64,000 nt of DNA, from NCBI GenBank assembly GCA_030770545.1, contig CM061096.1, forward strand, positions 14,613,501 to 14,677,500, given 5' to 3'. The notes under the pieces are model-generated. The model was not told where the DNA came from and made no database searches. It saw only the letters and a program-made list of their open reading frames with translations. Of this stretch, positions 38,088 through 49,400 are shown piece by piece; the first letter of the stretch is position 1; the number at the start of each line of letters is the position of its first letter. This stretch comes from Macropodus opercularis. Its lineage: Eukaryota; Chordata; Actinopteri; Anabantiformes; Osphronemidae. The position numbers and the translations under genes are program-made.

Positions 38088-41000
38088 ATGTGGAGCCAGT
38101 GCTTTTCAACCATGAGGTGTGAGAAAGCAGAAAACCACCCAAAGGACAATGAACTTTCAGAGACAGATGAGACGGCAGCCGACACAGAGGAGAAAGGTGT
38201 GTTGAGGTTAATGGTTCTCTTATGAAGCAAACATGAGACAACTATGTATAACTCACGCAATCCTACGTTCAAATGGGATTTTTAACTGAAACTAAGCTGT
38301 TTCCTATGCCTGTATCCCTTAAAGAAGCCGCCTGGGTGGACAATAACAGGGCTAAACTCATCCAGTCAGTCACTTCTGTGATGCCGATAGTGGATGAGAT
38401 GTTCCAGCTGCACATGATCCATAAAGAAGTCTATGAGAAAATAAAGGTCGCTGGGACTCCCATGGATAAAATGAGGGAGCTGTACAGCGCTCTAACATCT
38501 TCCACCACAAAAGCCGCATTCTTTCAGATTCTCCACAAAACGGAGCCAGCGACATGTCAGGGTACGTGACATCTGCGAGAGCCAGATTCAATTATTTATT
38601 TCATACTAGTTCTTGCTGTTTTTGACTTTTTCATTGCAGGGCAAGATGTGATCAAAGAAATTATGAAGAAGCACAAAGCCCGTCTGAGGGTAAAGTTTCA
38701 GTATGAGTTTGAAGGCACAGAGAAAGATCCCAAAGATGAAAAATTACTGGACAAAATTTACACAGAGCTTCACGTTGTCCAGGGACAGAGTAAATATGTG
38801 AATACAGAACATGAGATCTGGGAGATTCAAGATAAGACAAGAAGTGAAACAGCTGATGAAACCAAAATCAACTGCAATGACATCTTTAAAAGTCCACAGC
38901 ACGAAGGCACGTCTTCTGCAGGAAGAGCGAAGCCTGTGAGAACCGTGATGACCAAAGGAATCGCTGGCATCGGCAAAACGGTTTCCGTAAAGAAGTTCAT
39001 TCTGGACTGGGCGACGGGGAAGCCAATCAGGACTTGGATTTCATTGTTGTCCTGCCATTCAGGGAGTTGAATCTGGTCACCGATGATCTGTTTAGCCTCG
39101 AAACACTGGTCAAAGAATTCCACCCAGAACTTAGGAACATAGCAGTTGCGAAAGCTTTTGCTAAGCACAAAGTGATGTTCATTTTTGATGGTCTCGATGA
39201 AAGCCAGCTTCAGCTGAACTTCAAGAAAACCAAAAGATTAACAGATGCCACTAAAGAAGAATCCGTTGACACTATTGTGACCAACATCATCCGGAAAATC
39301 CCGAATCTTCTTCCCTCTGCGCTTGTCTGGGTAACTTCAAGACCCGGAGCTGTCAAGCGCATACCCCGTGAATTCATAGACCAGTGGACGGAGGTCAGAG
39401 GATTCAACGAAACACAAAAAATAGCGTATTTTAGGAGGAGGGTTGAAGACAAGGCGGTTGCTGAAAGAATTATTAATCACATTTTAATGTCACGGAGCCT
39501 GTTCTTCATGTGTCACATACCGATCTTCTGTTGGATCGCAGCAAAGGTTCTTCAGTATCTGCTGCCGAAAATGGACCAAAAGGAACAGATCCCCACTACT
39601 CTGACTGAGATGTACACACACTTCCTGTCTATTCAAATGCAGGTGGCGGAAAAGTACAGCAGCCAGAATGAGCCAGAAATTGAGGAAATGTTCGAAGCAA
39701 ATGAAGAATTCATCTTCAAACTAGGCAGGCTGGCGTTCGAACAGCTGGAGAAAAGCAAAATCATTTTCACTGAAAGTGATCTGAAAAGCTATGACATTGA
39801 CATAAACAAAGCTGGCGTGTGCTGTGGTCTGTGCACCGAGATCCTGAAAGAGGAGCCCATGTTCAACCGCAAGAAGAAGCCTCTCTACTGCTTTGTCCAC
39901 CTGACAGTGCAGGAGTACTTTGCTGCTCTCTTTGTGTACCGCAGTCTGGCCACTAAGAGAATCGATTCGCCATCCCTCAAGGATTTCATGCTAAAAGGGT
40001 CTGAGGAGGGGCTCAAGTCTATCCTGGATGCGGATCCCGTTGATGAAACGTTGGACACGCTGATTGAGATTATGTTGGCTAATTCCACTCAGAGGAAGTC
40101 AGGGGAACTGGACATGTTTCTCAGATTTCTCATCGGCATGTCTCTAGAATCAACACAAGACCTGCTTGAAGGTCTGATTCAGCAGACGGAGGATCACTCT
40201 GCGGTGGTTGAGAACATAAAGACAAGTCTGCTAGAATTAGATTTATACGACTGCTCTCCTGAACGATGCATTAACCTTGTTCATTGCCTGATTGAGCTGA
40301 AGGACGGTTCCCTACATGACACCGTGCGTCAGTACCTGACACCAAGCCACGGGCCCGAATCGCAGCTGTCCCCGGTTCAGTGCTCAGCTTTGGCCGACTC
40401 CATCCTGATGTCGAACGAGCCTTTAGAGGAATTCAACTTGATGAAATACAGAACATCAGTCAAAGGTATTTTCAGGCTGATCCCGGCTGTGAGGAACTGC
40501 CGGAAAGCAACGTGAGTCCCATGAAATGCTTTTACTTTGCTTTGGCAGTTCAACAGTGTTACAAACAAAACACAATGTAAGAGCACAGGGACGTGTCCAC
40601 TGAATTCAGCCTCCGACCTTCCTGCAGGCTCTCAGGGGTGGATCTTAATGCTTGGGTTTGTGACGCAATCTCCTCAGCTCTTCGAATGCCAAACTCAGTG
40701 CTGACCGAGCTGCACTGCCTAAATAATCTAATTTATGACAAAGGTGTGCAGATCTTGATAGATGGACTGAACAAATCTCAGCATAAACTCGAAGCTCTCA
40801 GGTGAGTAGACGTATTTTTCCATTCTTTTCTGTCCTCCACAGTTAGTCACATGACATGATTTTGACATCCAGCCCTCTGAGCCGTTACCGTTGATTGGTT
40901 TTGGTCGCTGTAGTCTCGCTGGTTCAGGACTCACTCAGTCCATGTGTGAGAAGTTGGCATCAGCTATCGAAGACATAGTTCCAGACATAAGAGAACTGGA

Positions 41001-42929
41001 GCTGAGTGGCAACGTTCTGCAGGGGTCGCTGTGCTCTGTGCTTTCTGTGGGGCTTCGCCAGCCTAAACTAGAGAAGCTCAGGTCAGTAGGTGACAAATAC
41101 AAGAACATGTTGTAAACGCGATGAGGCTTGTTTTTATTCATTTCTGTATTTCTATTACAATACTTGAACTGGAGACTTAACCGAAATCCTGGGGTTATAA
41201 AAATCTGCCAGGAGTTATTGGCAGCCTTCACATCTGGTCTGTGTTACCTGCGAGAACTAGACCTGAGCTACAGCCTGCTCAGCGACTCAGAGCTGGACGA
41301 CCTCGCTCCCGGACTGATGAGCAAGACCTGTGTGCTGCAGGTTTTAAGGTGAGACTGGAACAAAATGTAAAAGGAAAATGGAATGAATAATAATATTATC
41401 TGATATACTGCATACGAAAGTGATTATTTTTTGTTTGCCATCTAGTCTCAGTCACAACAGAGTCACAGAGAAAGGCTGTGCGACGTTGGCCTCAGTGCTC
41501 AGCTCTGAAACCTCCCACCTGACGGAGCTGGACCTCAGCTACAATGACCTGCATGACTCTGGAGTGATGACACTCTGCGATCCTCTGATGACGTGTGGCC
41601 TGAAATCTCTCAGGTCAGTGCAGCACTTTTACGAACATCAGTGCATAAACGCTCCACGTTAAGCTTATGGTTCGGTGCTTCAGTCCAACCAGGAGCCTGA
41701 TTAGATGGGACTCCGCTGTTTGATGTGCGCAGGCTTTCGTTCTGTAAAGTGACGGGAGATGGATGCGCTTCTCTGGCCTCCGCCCTGCGTTCGAACCGCT
41801 GCAACCTCAGGCAGCTTGAGCTGAGTTTTAACGACCTCGCTGATCGAGGGGTCGAGCTGTTGGCGGAAATACTGAAGGATTCCAGCTGCAGTCTGGAGAA
41901 ACTCAAGTACGCTCAAAGCAGCAGCAGCAAGTCTGCAGCCACGACTTTACAATCATTCCAATATCGTTTCGCTGCATTCACTTCACTGTGTATGTGATGC
42001 TGTGATCCATCTGTTTTCTATCAGCACTGAGCACAATGACGACTGTTGGTCTGACCTGAAACGCATGAGAAAGTGTAAGAATCTATTTTAACATAATTAC
42101 ACAGAATCTAAGATGCTCTGTCTGTTGCAGCATATCTGTAGCTTGAAAGTGTCACAGACAGTTGACAATGTTTTCAAACGTCGTGACTCATCTTCCAGAG
42201 AAACACGCAGGAGTCTGATGTGCACAGACCACATTCCTGCTCTGGAAACGAGTATCAACAGGCAAAGAACTCAAACAACTTAAACATTTCCATTAACGTT
42301 TTCCTGCTAAGAGAACATTTACAGAAATGCTTCACCCAAACACGAACAGAACTGAAAGCTACTCAGCTTAACTAGTTGTCCATTTCATTGCAGACGCCTG
42401 CGATCTGACACTGGACCCCAACACAGTAAGCGTCAATGTGATTTTGAGCAAGGACAACAAAATGGCAACGTACGTTGATGAGAAGCAGCCGTATCCTGAG
42501 CACCCAGACAGGTTGGACGGTTTTCAGGTGCTGAGCGACGAAGGGCTGACTGGCCGCCATTACTTCGAGGCTGAGTGCGTGTCAGCGGATGTTGGGGTGG
42601 CCTACAAAAGTATGCTGAGGACGGGAGACTGCACAGCCGATTATACTCTGGGATACAATGACAAGTCTTGGTGCTGGGTCGATGACGGAAAATTTAAACA
42701 CAACGACTCCCACGTGGATATTCTGGAGTCTTCTACGTACAGAAGTACCATAGGAGTGTATCTGGACTGGGCAGCAGGTGTCCTGTCCTTCTTTGAAGTG
42801 TTTGATGATAACCTGACCCTCCTTTACACCCTCTGTACAACTTTCACTGAACCACTACATCCTGGCTTCAGCCTGCACGATGGATCAGTTTACCTCCGAC
42901 AACTGAAGCAGGAAACAACGCCGCCGTAA
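38088..42929 (+). CDS. Fish NLR: CARD-FISNA-NACHT-LRR-B30.2, with a one-base frameshift in NACHT
   Basis: Cytosolic pattern-recognition receptor of the fish-expanded NLRC3/NLRP3-like class. Exons: 38088-38196, 38325-38561, 38640-40511, 40628-40801, 40914-41081, 41175-41348, 41446-41613, 41733-41906, 42025-42074, 42394-42929. Seen: a death-fold exon resembling ASC/NLRP1 CARD (NRAKLIQSVTSVMPIVDEMF, KMRELYSAL); FISNA (RLRVKFQYEFEGTEK); Walker A GIAGIGKT; Walker B MFIFDGLDES; NACHT-associated helices (CFVHLTVQEYFAALF); five LRR exons of 168-174 bp, all phase 2-2; then PRY-SPRY/B30.2 (DACDLTLDPNT, DGFQVLSDEGLTGRHYFEAE). Near 39017-39022 the frame shifts; exons total 3662 nt, one short of a multiple of three, and the downstream 490 codons are open. 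Either a recent null allele or an assembly error. The start is the first ATG after an in-frame stop; 38112 is an in-frame alternative. Confidence 0.9.
42394..42929 (+). CDS. PRY-SPRY (B30.2) terminal exon of the NLR gene
   Basis: Acceptor TTCATTGCAG|AC, open to TAA at 42927-42929. It contains the PRY start (Asp-Ala-Cys-Asp-Leu-Thr-Leu-Asp-Pro-Asn-Thr) and SPRY blocks (HYFEAE, WAAGVLSFFEV, HPGFSLHDG). The B30.2 domain is the usual C-terminal ligand-binding candidate of fish NLRs and finTRIMs. It is joined through a short linker exon (42025-42074) ending in a phase 1 donor. Confidence 0.9.
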
Positions 42930-42972
42930 CTTCACGTGCAGTTTTAATGTTACGTGTTTTATGTCAGCTGGT

Positions 42973-42978
42973 AATAAA
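42973..42978 (+). terminator. Candidate poly(A) signal of the NLR gene
   Basis: AATAAA 43 bases after the stop codon. Confidence 0.5.
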
Positions 42979-42989
42979 CGTACTTCAGA

Positions 42990-45900
42990 ACGTCCTTATT
43001 CTCCTTAGCAGCGAAGTGAAGGTGATTTCTCCCATGGCCTTGCTGTGCCCCACAGTCTGTATCACAACAATTGTGTTTTATTGCTGTGCCACTAGATGGC
43101 GATGCTCCACAGGAAATGTCCTGGATTTTAAGAAAACATGCTCCTTAGTCTTCATCCCTCGAAATTTCAGGGTTGTATCAGGGTCTCTGCTGCTTTCTGT
43201 CGAGCACTTTTCTACAGGAAGAACACAAGTCACTTCCCTTTGAATTTATTTATGTTCTCCTACCGTCTTTTGTTCATTTTGTGTCAGGGAATACCAGCAA
43301 TTTTAGACGACTGGAAAGTTACAATAAATGTTGAAATAATACCGGAAACCAAGATGGAACTGCCGTCTGGTGGCATCACTGAAGATTGCTAATCAGAAAA
43401 AAAGACTAGAATGGGAGCTGAAATATTTAACTTTAACGGTTAAATATTTACTGGGTTACTGGATCAGCCACCGGGTAACAACCAGAAGAGCCGAAGCAGA
43501 AAGGTAGGAGGTGACCGCCGTCGTTTCTCAGAGCTTATCTCAAGACACATGTCCTGGGTCTGAATGGTCTGGAGAACCGAACGGCTGCAACTCTGGAAGA
43601 CATATGTCACAGCATAAAACATAAAACACCTTCAAACTGACACTGGAAAACATCTAAACCAACTCAATAGGTGGAACCAATCAGCAGGAAACAGAAGTAA
43701 GAGAGGGAGCAACCAGAAATAAACCAAACATGTAAAAGAGAAAAGAGACAGAAGCTGCTACTCGTCAGGTGTTAGTGTATCTGTCTGATAAGACGTCATA
43801 ATCATATTAGTCTGGACACAAGCTAAATAGTTGATTTGTAGCGGTACTTTCTGAGTTTAATGTGGTGAACTTGTTTTGCTTGTGTCTCCCTCCAGCAGAG
43901 TTGCGTTTTGTGTATCCTCTGTGAGTTACGTTAAACTACTTTAGATGCAACAAGGAACCATTTGGTGATCCATTTACATCCTCTCATACCCTATATGCTT
44001 TAAAAATAAAGCACCAGCGCAGGGAGAGATAAAAGACAGTAACAAGAGAAGCTGACACGCTTAAGAATGTTAATGCAATATTCTTGTTTGACAAGATTTT
44101 GAATTAATATTTAAAAAAGGGAGCAAACCATTAAACGGAAAAGCCGATTTCTTCAGGTACTCTGAGCAAAGAGACACGGACGTGGAAATGAGGTCGAGCT
44201 GGGTTTGAGGACATAGAAGCAATGACACCAATGAGTGAGCTGTGTAGTTTCTCTGAGGAAGGTCTGAAGCAAACGCTCATCACGCTTTATCTGTGTCATC
44301 TTTTGTAATGACAAAGGGAAGATAATGCGTATTTTCCTGGAACCAGTCGTGTTTCTCTTCCTAGAGTCTCAGTGATTATAATAGTGTATATAAACACTAA
44401 CTATGAGTGTACGCCGATGCAGGAAGTAGGCTTGTGGAGGTTGATGTTTCCTTTCTTTGCTCCATGAATATTTGATTCAGCCCACCATCCCCAGAAGGTT
44501 CCGTCCAAATGAAAACCAAAATAACAGCATCAACAACAGCTGCAGAAGCACAAACGGCTGCAGCTGCTGGAAATGCAGCCAGTCACCTATAGCCAAGCAT
44601 AGGTGATGTAGTGATCCACTCACCTTTCAAGCATGAGGCGAAGAAACTGTGTAGAAGGTGGAGAGAGGCTTGTCCTCAGTTTTGTTGTAATAAGAAGTTG
44701 AGTTTCCATCTGCGTGAGAGTCGTCTTTGGAGCCCAAACACTTCCTCCGCAGCCTTTTTAAGCCCGTTCGGCTTCAACCAACCTTTTAAGGTCTGTAAAT
44801 CCCCCATTTGAGCCATATTTGTGTTGTCAACCTCAACCTTAATCTTAAGGCTTAATCTCCTCGGGCCTCCTGGTACCAAACTTGAACGTCCACTTCATAT
44901 GAATTAATCCTAATTGTTAGCACACTCTACTGTGTTTACTTTTTTATTAGCACTTAAATTCCCTTTAATTTTAGGCAATGTTGAAAATCCCATTTGAGAC
45001 TAAATTCACACAAAATTTGAGACATTTCTAAAGGTTTCAGAGCCATTCACGCTTCTCACATGTGTGATTGGTTCAAGTAGCTGCAGTGCAGAGCTGTCGT
45101 CGTTTTCCATGTGATTTTTACCATAAATGGACATAATGGACTTAGTATTTGAAGGAATCATCACATGTATGAGGCTAAATGTTATTCGGTTTACGTGTAG
45201 TGAATATTTCTTCCAGCTGAAAGTCTTGTTTCTACTTTCTCAGCTGGTAAAGTACTAGTTGATGTCGTTTAGTTGCGTTTGAGTGTTTTTAACTCTGAAC
45301 AATACAAACCACAAAGACGGAGGCTGTGGGGAGCAGACATCAGATTGCTCTTATTCCACAGGCTGAGCAAGATCCAGCTCACTGCACTTGAACCAGGTGA
45401 ACATGAATGTTCTGTGTGTGCGTTTTTGTGGGTTTGTGCAAATGTGTATTTACTGGGGCGGCCTACTTTATGCCTTGCAGTCTTTGAGGTCAAATAAGGA
45501 GCAAACTTTCCACATTGTGTAAAGAAGAACCATCCCCACAGGCACGGCAGCACGCACACGCATAATTAATCCTAGTTCTGAGTTCACGTCGGTCATGCTG
45601 TCACGATACATTTTCATAGATGCAATTAAAGCAACATCATTGTCCACATAATCAATGACAACCACAAAACAAAGTCCTGCGGGCTGATCAACACACGCGT
45701 TACTCACCGATGCCTTACAACTGTGAGCTTAATAAATTAAATGTACCTTCACATTTTTAAGCCATGCGCAAACCTAAATTTGTGTTGATGTCACATAAAA
45801 TAAGGACGACACGGGCGGAGGACAGAGGTGTCAGATACAATCATCATAGACAGGTCAGCATATGATGACACAGCCAAGATGGACACCCCAGCCAACAGGC

Positions 45901-48900
45901 ATGTTGTTAGCTGACGTGCACACACAAACTCACTCACAAACAATTTATTGTGAGCAAAGCGCAGACATCATGGGACCTGACGTGGACTGGGGGTTTTCAT
46001 CTGATTGGCTGTCACATCCGCTGTGGTTGTCGTGACAACAGCTGTCCCTGCAGGACACGGGCAGTCTGGGCTTGGCACGGAACGGAGCCGTAACACCGTG
46101 GAGGGTTGGAAACTTTGGCATCCGCCGCATGGATCTCACCCTCGTAAAGGTGGATTTATTGTTCACTTGGCGTGGTGTGAACTGGGATCTAAGAAAAGGG
46201 GAAAAAGAGCAAAGCATAGCACATCTGTTTCCTGATTGAAGCAGCAATGTGCAACTTAAACTAGCTGTAGCATGAGACGTGAAATCAATCCACCCTGCTC
46301 CTCTTGGCTGCTGTGCTGTCAATGCTCCGTCACACTCATCAGAAAATAAAATAAACTAGAATCCAGCAAAACCTAGTGATCAAGCAGAAATTGATTAACT
46401 TCCTTGTGTATAATAGACACAAAGCTAATATATTTCCTGTTCAGTGACTGTGGGTCACACCTTCAGAATGACAAGAACAACTGGGAAAAACAACACGCAA
46501 CATGACTCAAGACAGATCCCGTAGCAGCTGGAAAAGCTCCTTAATGCAGATTGTTTTCCACAGCCTTGTTCATATAAACGTATTCATTTATATTTCACAT
46601 GGTTTGATTGAAGAAAACACAGACCAGACGTTATTTTCCAACCTCCAGCTTTTAAGATATGTGGTGATGTTCCTAAAAATAGTCCCATTAAAGGTGATTC
46701 TGCTCCCTCAGTATGCGCTTCTCCAGTGTGGATAATGAAGCCGCAGGAGACGCACATTCAGAGCGGAGCCAAATCATTTCACAGACTTCCCTTTGCACAC
46801 ACGCACACACATACTGCGGGAGACACACAGTCTGCGAGTGGAGTTAAATCACTTGACCTTTGACCTCTCTCCGGACCGGTGAGAACATCCTCGACACTCG
46901 GGTGCAGCCCACGACAGCAGCCTATAAATAGCAGGCAATTTAGACGAGAGGAGGACGGGGTATCTGGGAGATTAATGACTCCGCTCTGCATGCATTTTAC
47001 CACTTTTTGTTCTATCAGTCTTATCTCTTCTCGTTTTTCCCAGCTGCTTCATTTCGCTATCTCGCGTGCTCTTTTTGTCCAGTAAACTCCTCCTGCTTCT
47101 CTCTTACTGTCGCTCTGTGTGTTAACCAAGTGTTTTTGTGTTGGTCTCGCTGTGAGTGCAAATACTTTGATAGGCTTTCTTGAAATTCAAAACCAGTTCT
47201 CAGTACACGCTCTCTTCTCTAACACCCCCTACCTGTACTGTGCTCATAACGCTGCTGATTGCACGGGCAAATGAGATCTTATCTGCCCACACCTACGCCT
47301 TTTCCCATTGGGTTCAGTTTTCCTAAAATCTCATTCGCAGTCACATTCACACCTTGGAGCTGAACGTCACTGTGCATTGCAGATCAGCTGGTAACAGGTT
47401 CAGCTGGCAGCTAAACGATATACAGGCAACGAGGGAGGGGAAGGATGCTCATCATGCTGGATATAAACTCTCCAGGAAGTTGTACTGGTATAAGTCGTAT
47501 TCCCTCCCCCTCTATACTAAAGGAACAAACTAATGCAGACCAACAACTGAGGGCTGAGCTAAGCTTTTGTAGAACAATTATTTAGGAAACATCTTAGTTA
47601 TTTTCAAGTTAGTGGATGAGAGCTATTCTATGATGCAGAAAATCATTTAACATAAATGCCAACAAGGCAAATCTGAAATGAGACTCTTCTTCCAGCATCT
47701 TGCTGCTAATGAAGAGTGTTTCATGTTTTGCTGCATCAACCAATTTACTTAGAAGAAATAAAGAGAGCCATGAAATGTTTACCTCACGGTCATTGTAGGT
47801 GTTTAAGTAGAGTCCTTGTGAATAATTATTGTTATTAATTGTTATTAGGAGTATCGTGTATCTGTGTGTGTTTTTGTGATGTAGGTGTGTGCGTAAGCCT
47901 GCGTGTGTCTCCTGCATCTGGGACTTCATTAGACATTTCATTAATGTCAAACAACATTTGCTCTATCAGAGGAAAGTCGACCACGCACACGCAGACAGAG
48001 GCGCACACACCCCCAAAAACACTAGGACAAAACTGACGCGACACTTCTGCAATGAGATGTTAACATTCGAGGCCTGTATCTAACAGTATCGCACACGCTT
48101 ACGCAAAAGAAAACACAAACAGGCACGTTTCCATCACAGAGGGGGAAAGACGGTTCTCAGTTGGGCTAAGATGGGTTTTACCGGCTGTGTATGCACCACC
48201 GGGGGATGTACGGGGCAGAAGCTACGTCCAAGACAGTGGCGTAAATACTAGCAGTGACTCTCGCCAACAGAGAACAGAACAGGCAAAAGTGAGAAAAAGT
48301 TTCCATTTCCGCTTAGAGAAATTAGAGACCCCTGGTCTGCTGTCTGGCAGGAGTCTTAAAGAGTTTCCCCACATATGGAATGAGAGAGAGTCTCTTCACT
48401 CAGAGAACCGAGCTTACAAAGCCTTCTGCAGAAATATCCCCATAAATGATTCTAAGCTACAAGTCCGTTAAATCAACAGGACAGGATACAAAATACTACT
48501 GATAATGAGGACAAGGGCGGCAAATGGATGTTCGTGTGTGTGCGTGCGTCTGTTCCTATGATCCAATTGCCAGAACTTTCATCATCATGTAAGAGAAGCG
48601 AGGCTTGAGTATCTTAAGTCTCTAAACACAGAGCTCCTGTTGTGCTGTTCGTTCTGAGAAGGGGGAGTTATGATGAGAAACCAGATATTGGCTCATCAAC
48701 TAAGGGCCGGAAGTTTTTTATGCGATGAAGGGAAAGAAGGACGAGCACGGTTGGGGTGTTAGGAGGAAGGACTCACTGCAGAAGAAAAGCCTGCACACAC
48801 GTAATGAGAGATTTGGAGCTGGAGCTGGTGCTGCAGCGCATACAAACACCAGGATGCTCCGTGCTCCGCGGATCGACCCCTCTTCCTCGCTCCCTCTCGG

Positions 48901-49260
48901 TGTCAGGTGTGTATGAAGAGGTTAATTTTCCACTCCAGTAACAAGCTCAGCTGATGGCAGACCATCTCCCGGGGATTTTCTCACCCCCACAGCCCTTTGC
49001 ACCCTCCAGGCTTTATTTAGTATATGGCATTAGAGAAAAGTGCTGTGATTAAAGGGAAGTTGGGGTGGATTTGATTAAAGAGGACACGCAGTGGACCTGA
49101 CTCAAGGGTTTATTTTTCTTTTTCCCCCTCTCTTTACTGATTAATTGGGATATTTCTCATCCCACTCCCGAGGCCAGAATGCAATGTCAGAGTTTTATTT
49201 TTCGTTTTTTGCCCTAAGTGTAGCTTAAATGCGGTGTTGAGCAGGGGGCTGGCAATCGAT
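42990..49260. other. Non-coding interval downstream of the NLR gene
   Basis: No gene that I can support on either strand. Open stretches are short, without splice-bounded extension or recognisable domains. A DR1 motif at 46854-46866 is listed separately. GRIN2A, the next gene in mammals, was looked for by its conserved amino-terminal domain sequence and not seen. Confidence 0.45.
46854..46866 (-). promoter_or_regulatory. Perfect DR1 nuclear-receptor motif
   Basis: TGACCTTTGACCT on the plus strand, that is AGGTCAAAGGTCA on the minus: two consensus half-sites spaced by one base, as bound by HNF4, PPAR-RXR or COUP-TF. Motif match only; no target gene is evident nearby. Confidence 0.45.
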
Positions 49261-49261
49261 A

Positions 49262-49400
49262 GCTGGCAGCTGTGGTTCAGTTGGTAAAGCTGTTGTCCAC
49301 GAACTGCACAATCAATGCTTTTATTCTTGGTTCCTTTGTGCCACATGTGTGTTACTAAGTAAGACAGTGACTCATTGTGAGCAATGGTAACTTAGATAAA
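49262..49400 (+). repeat. Decayed tRNA-type SINE fragment
   Basis: GCTGTGGTTCAGTTGGTAAA resembles the A-box head of fish tRNA-derived SINEs, followed by GCTGTTGTCCACGAACTG and, further on, a remnant of the GAGCAAGACACTG-like motif (AAGTAAGACAGTGA). The B box is eroded. Confidence 0.5.

Noticed and set aside
43138..43392. 84-codon frame after the NLR gene
   Set aside because: No domain and no consistent splice sites. It lies past the B30.2 stop and the poly(A) signal.
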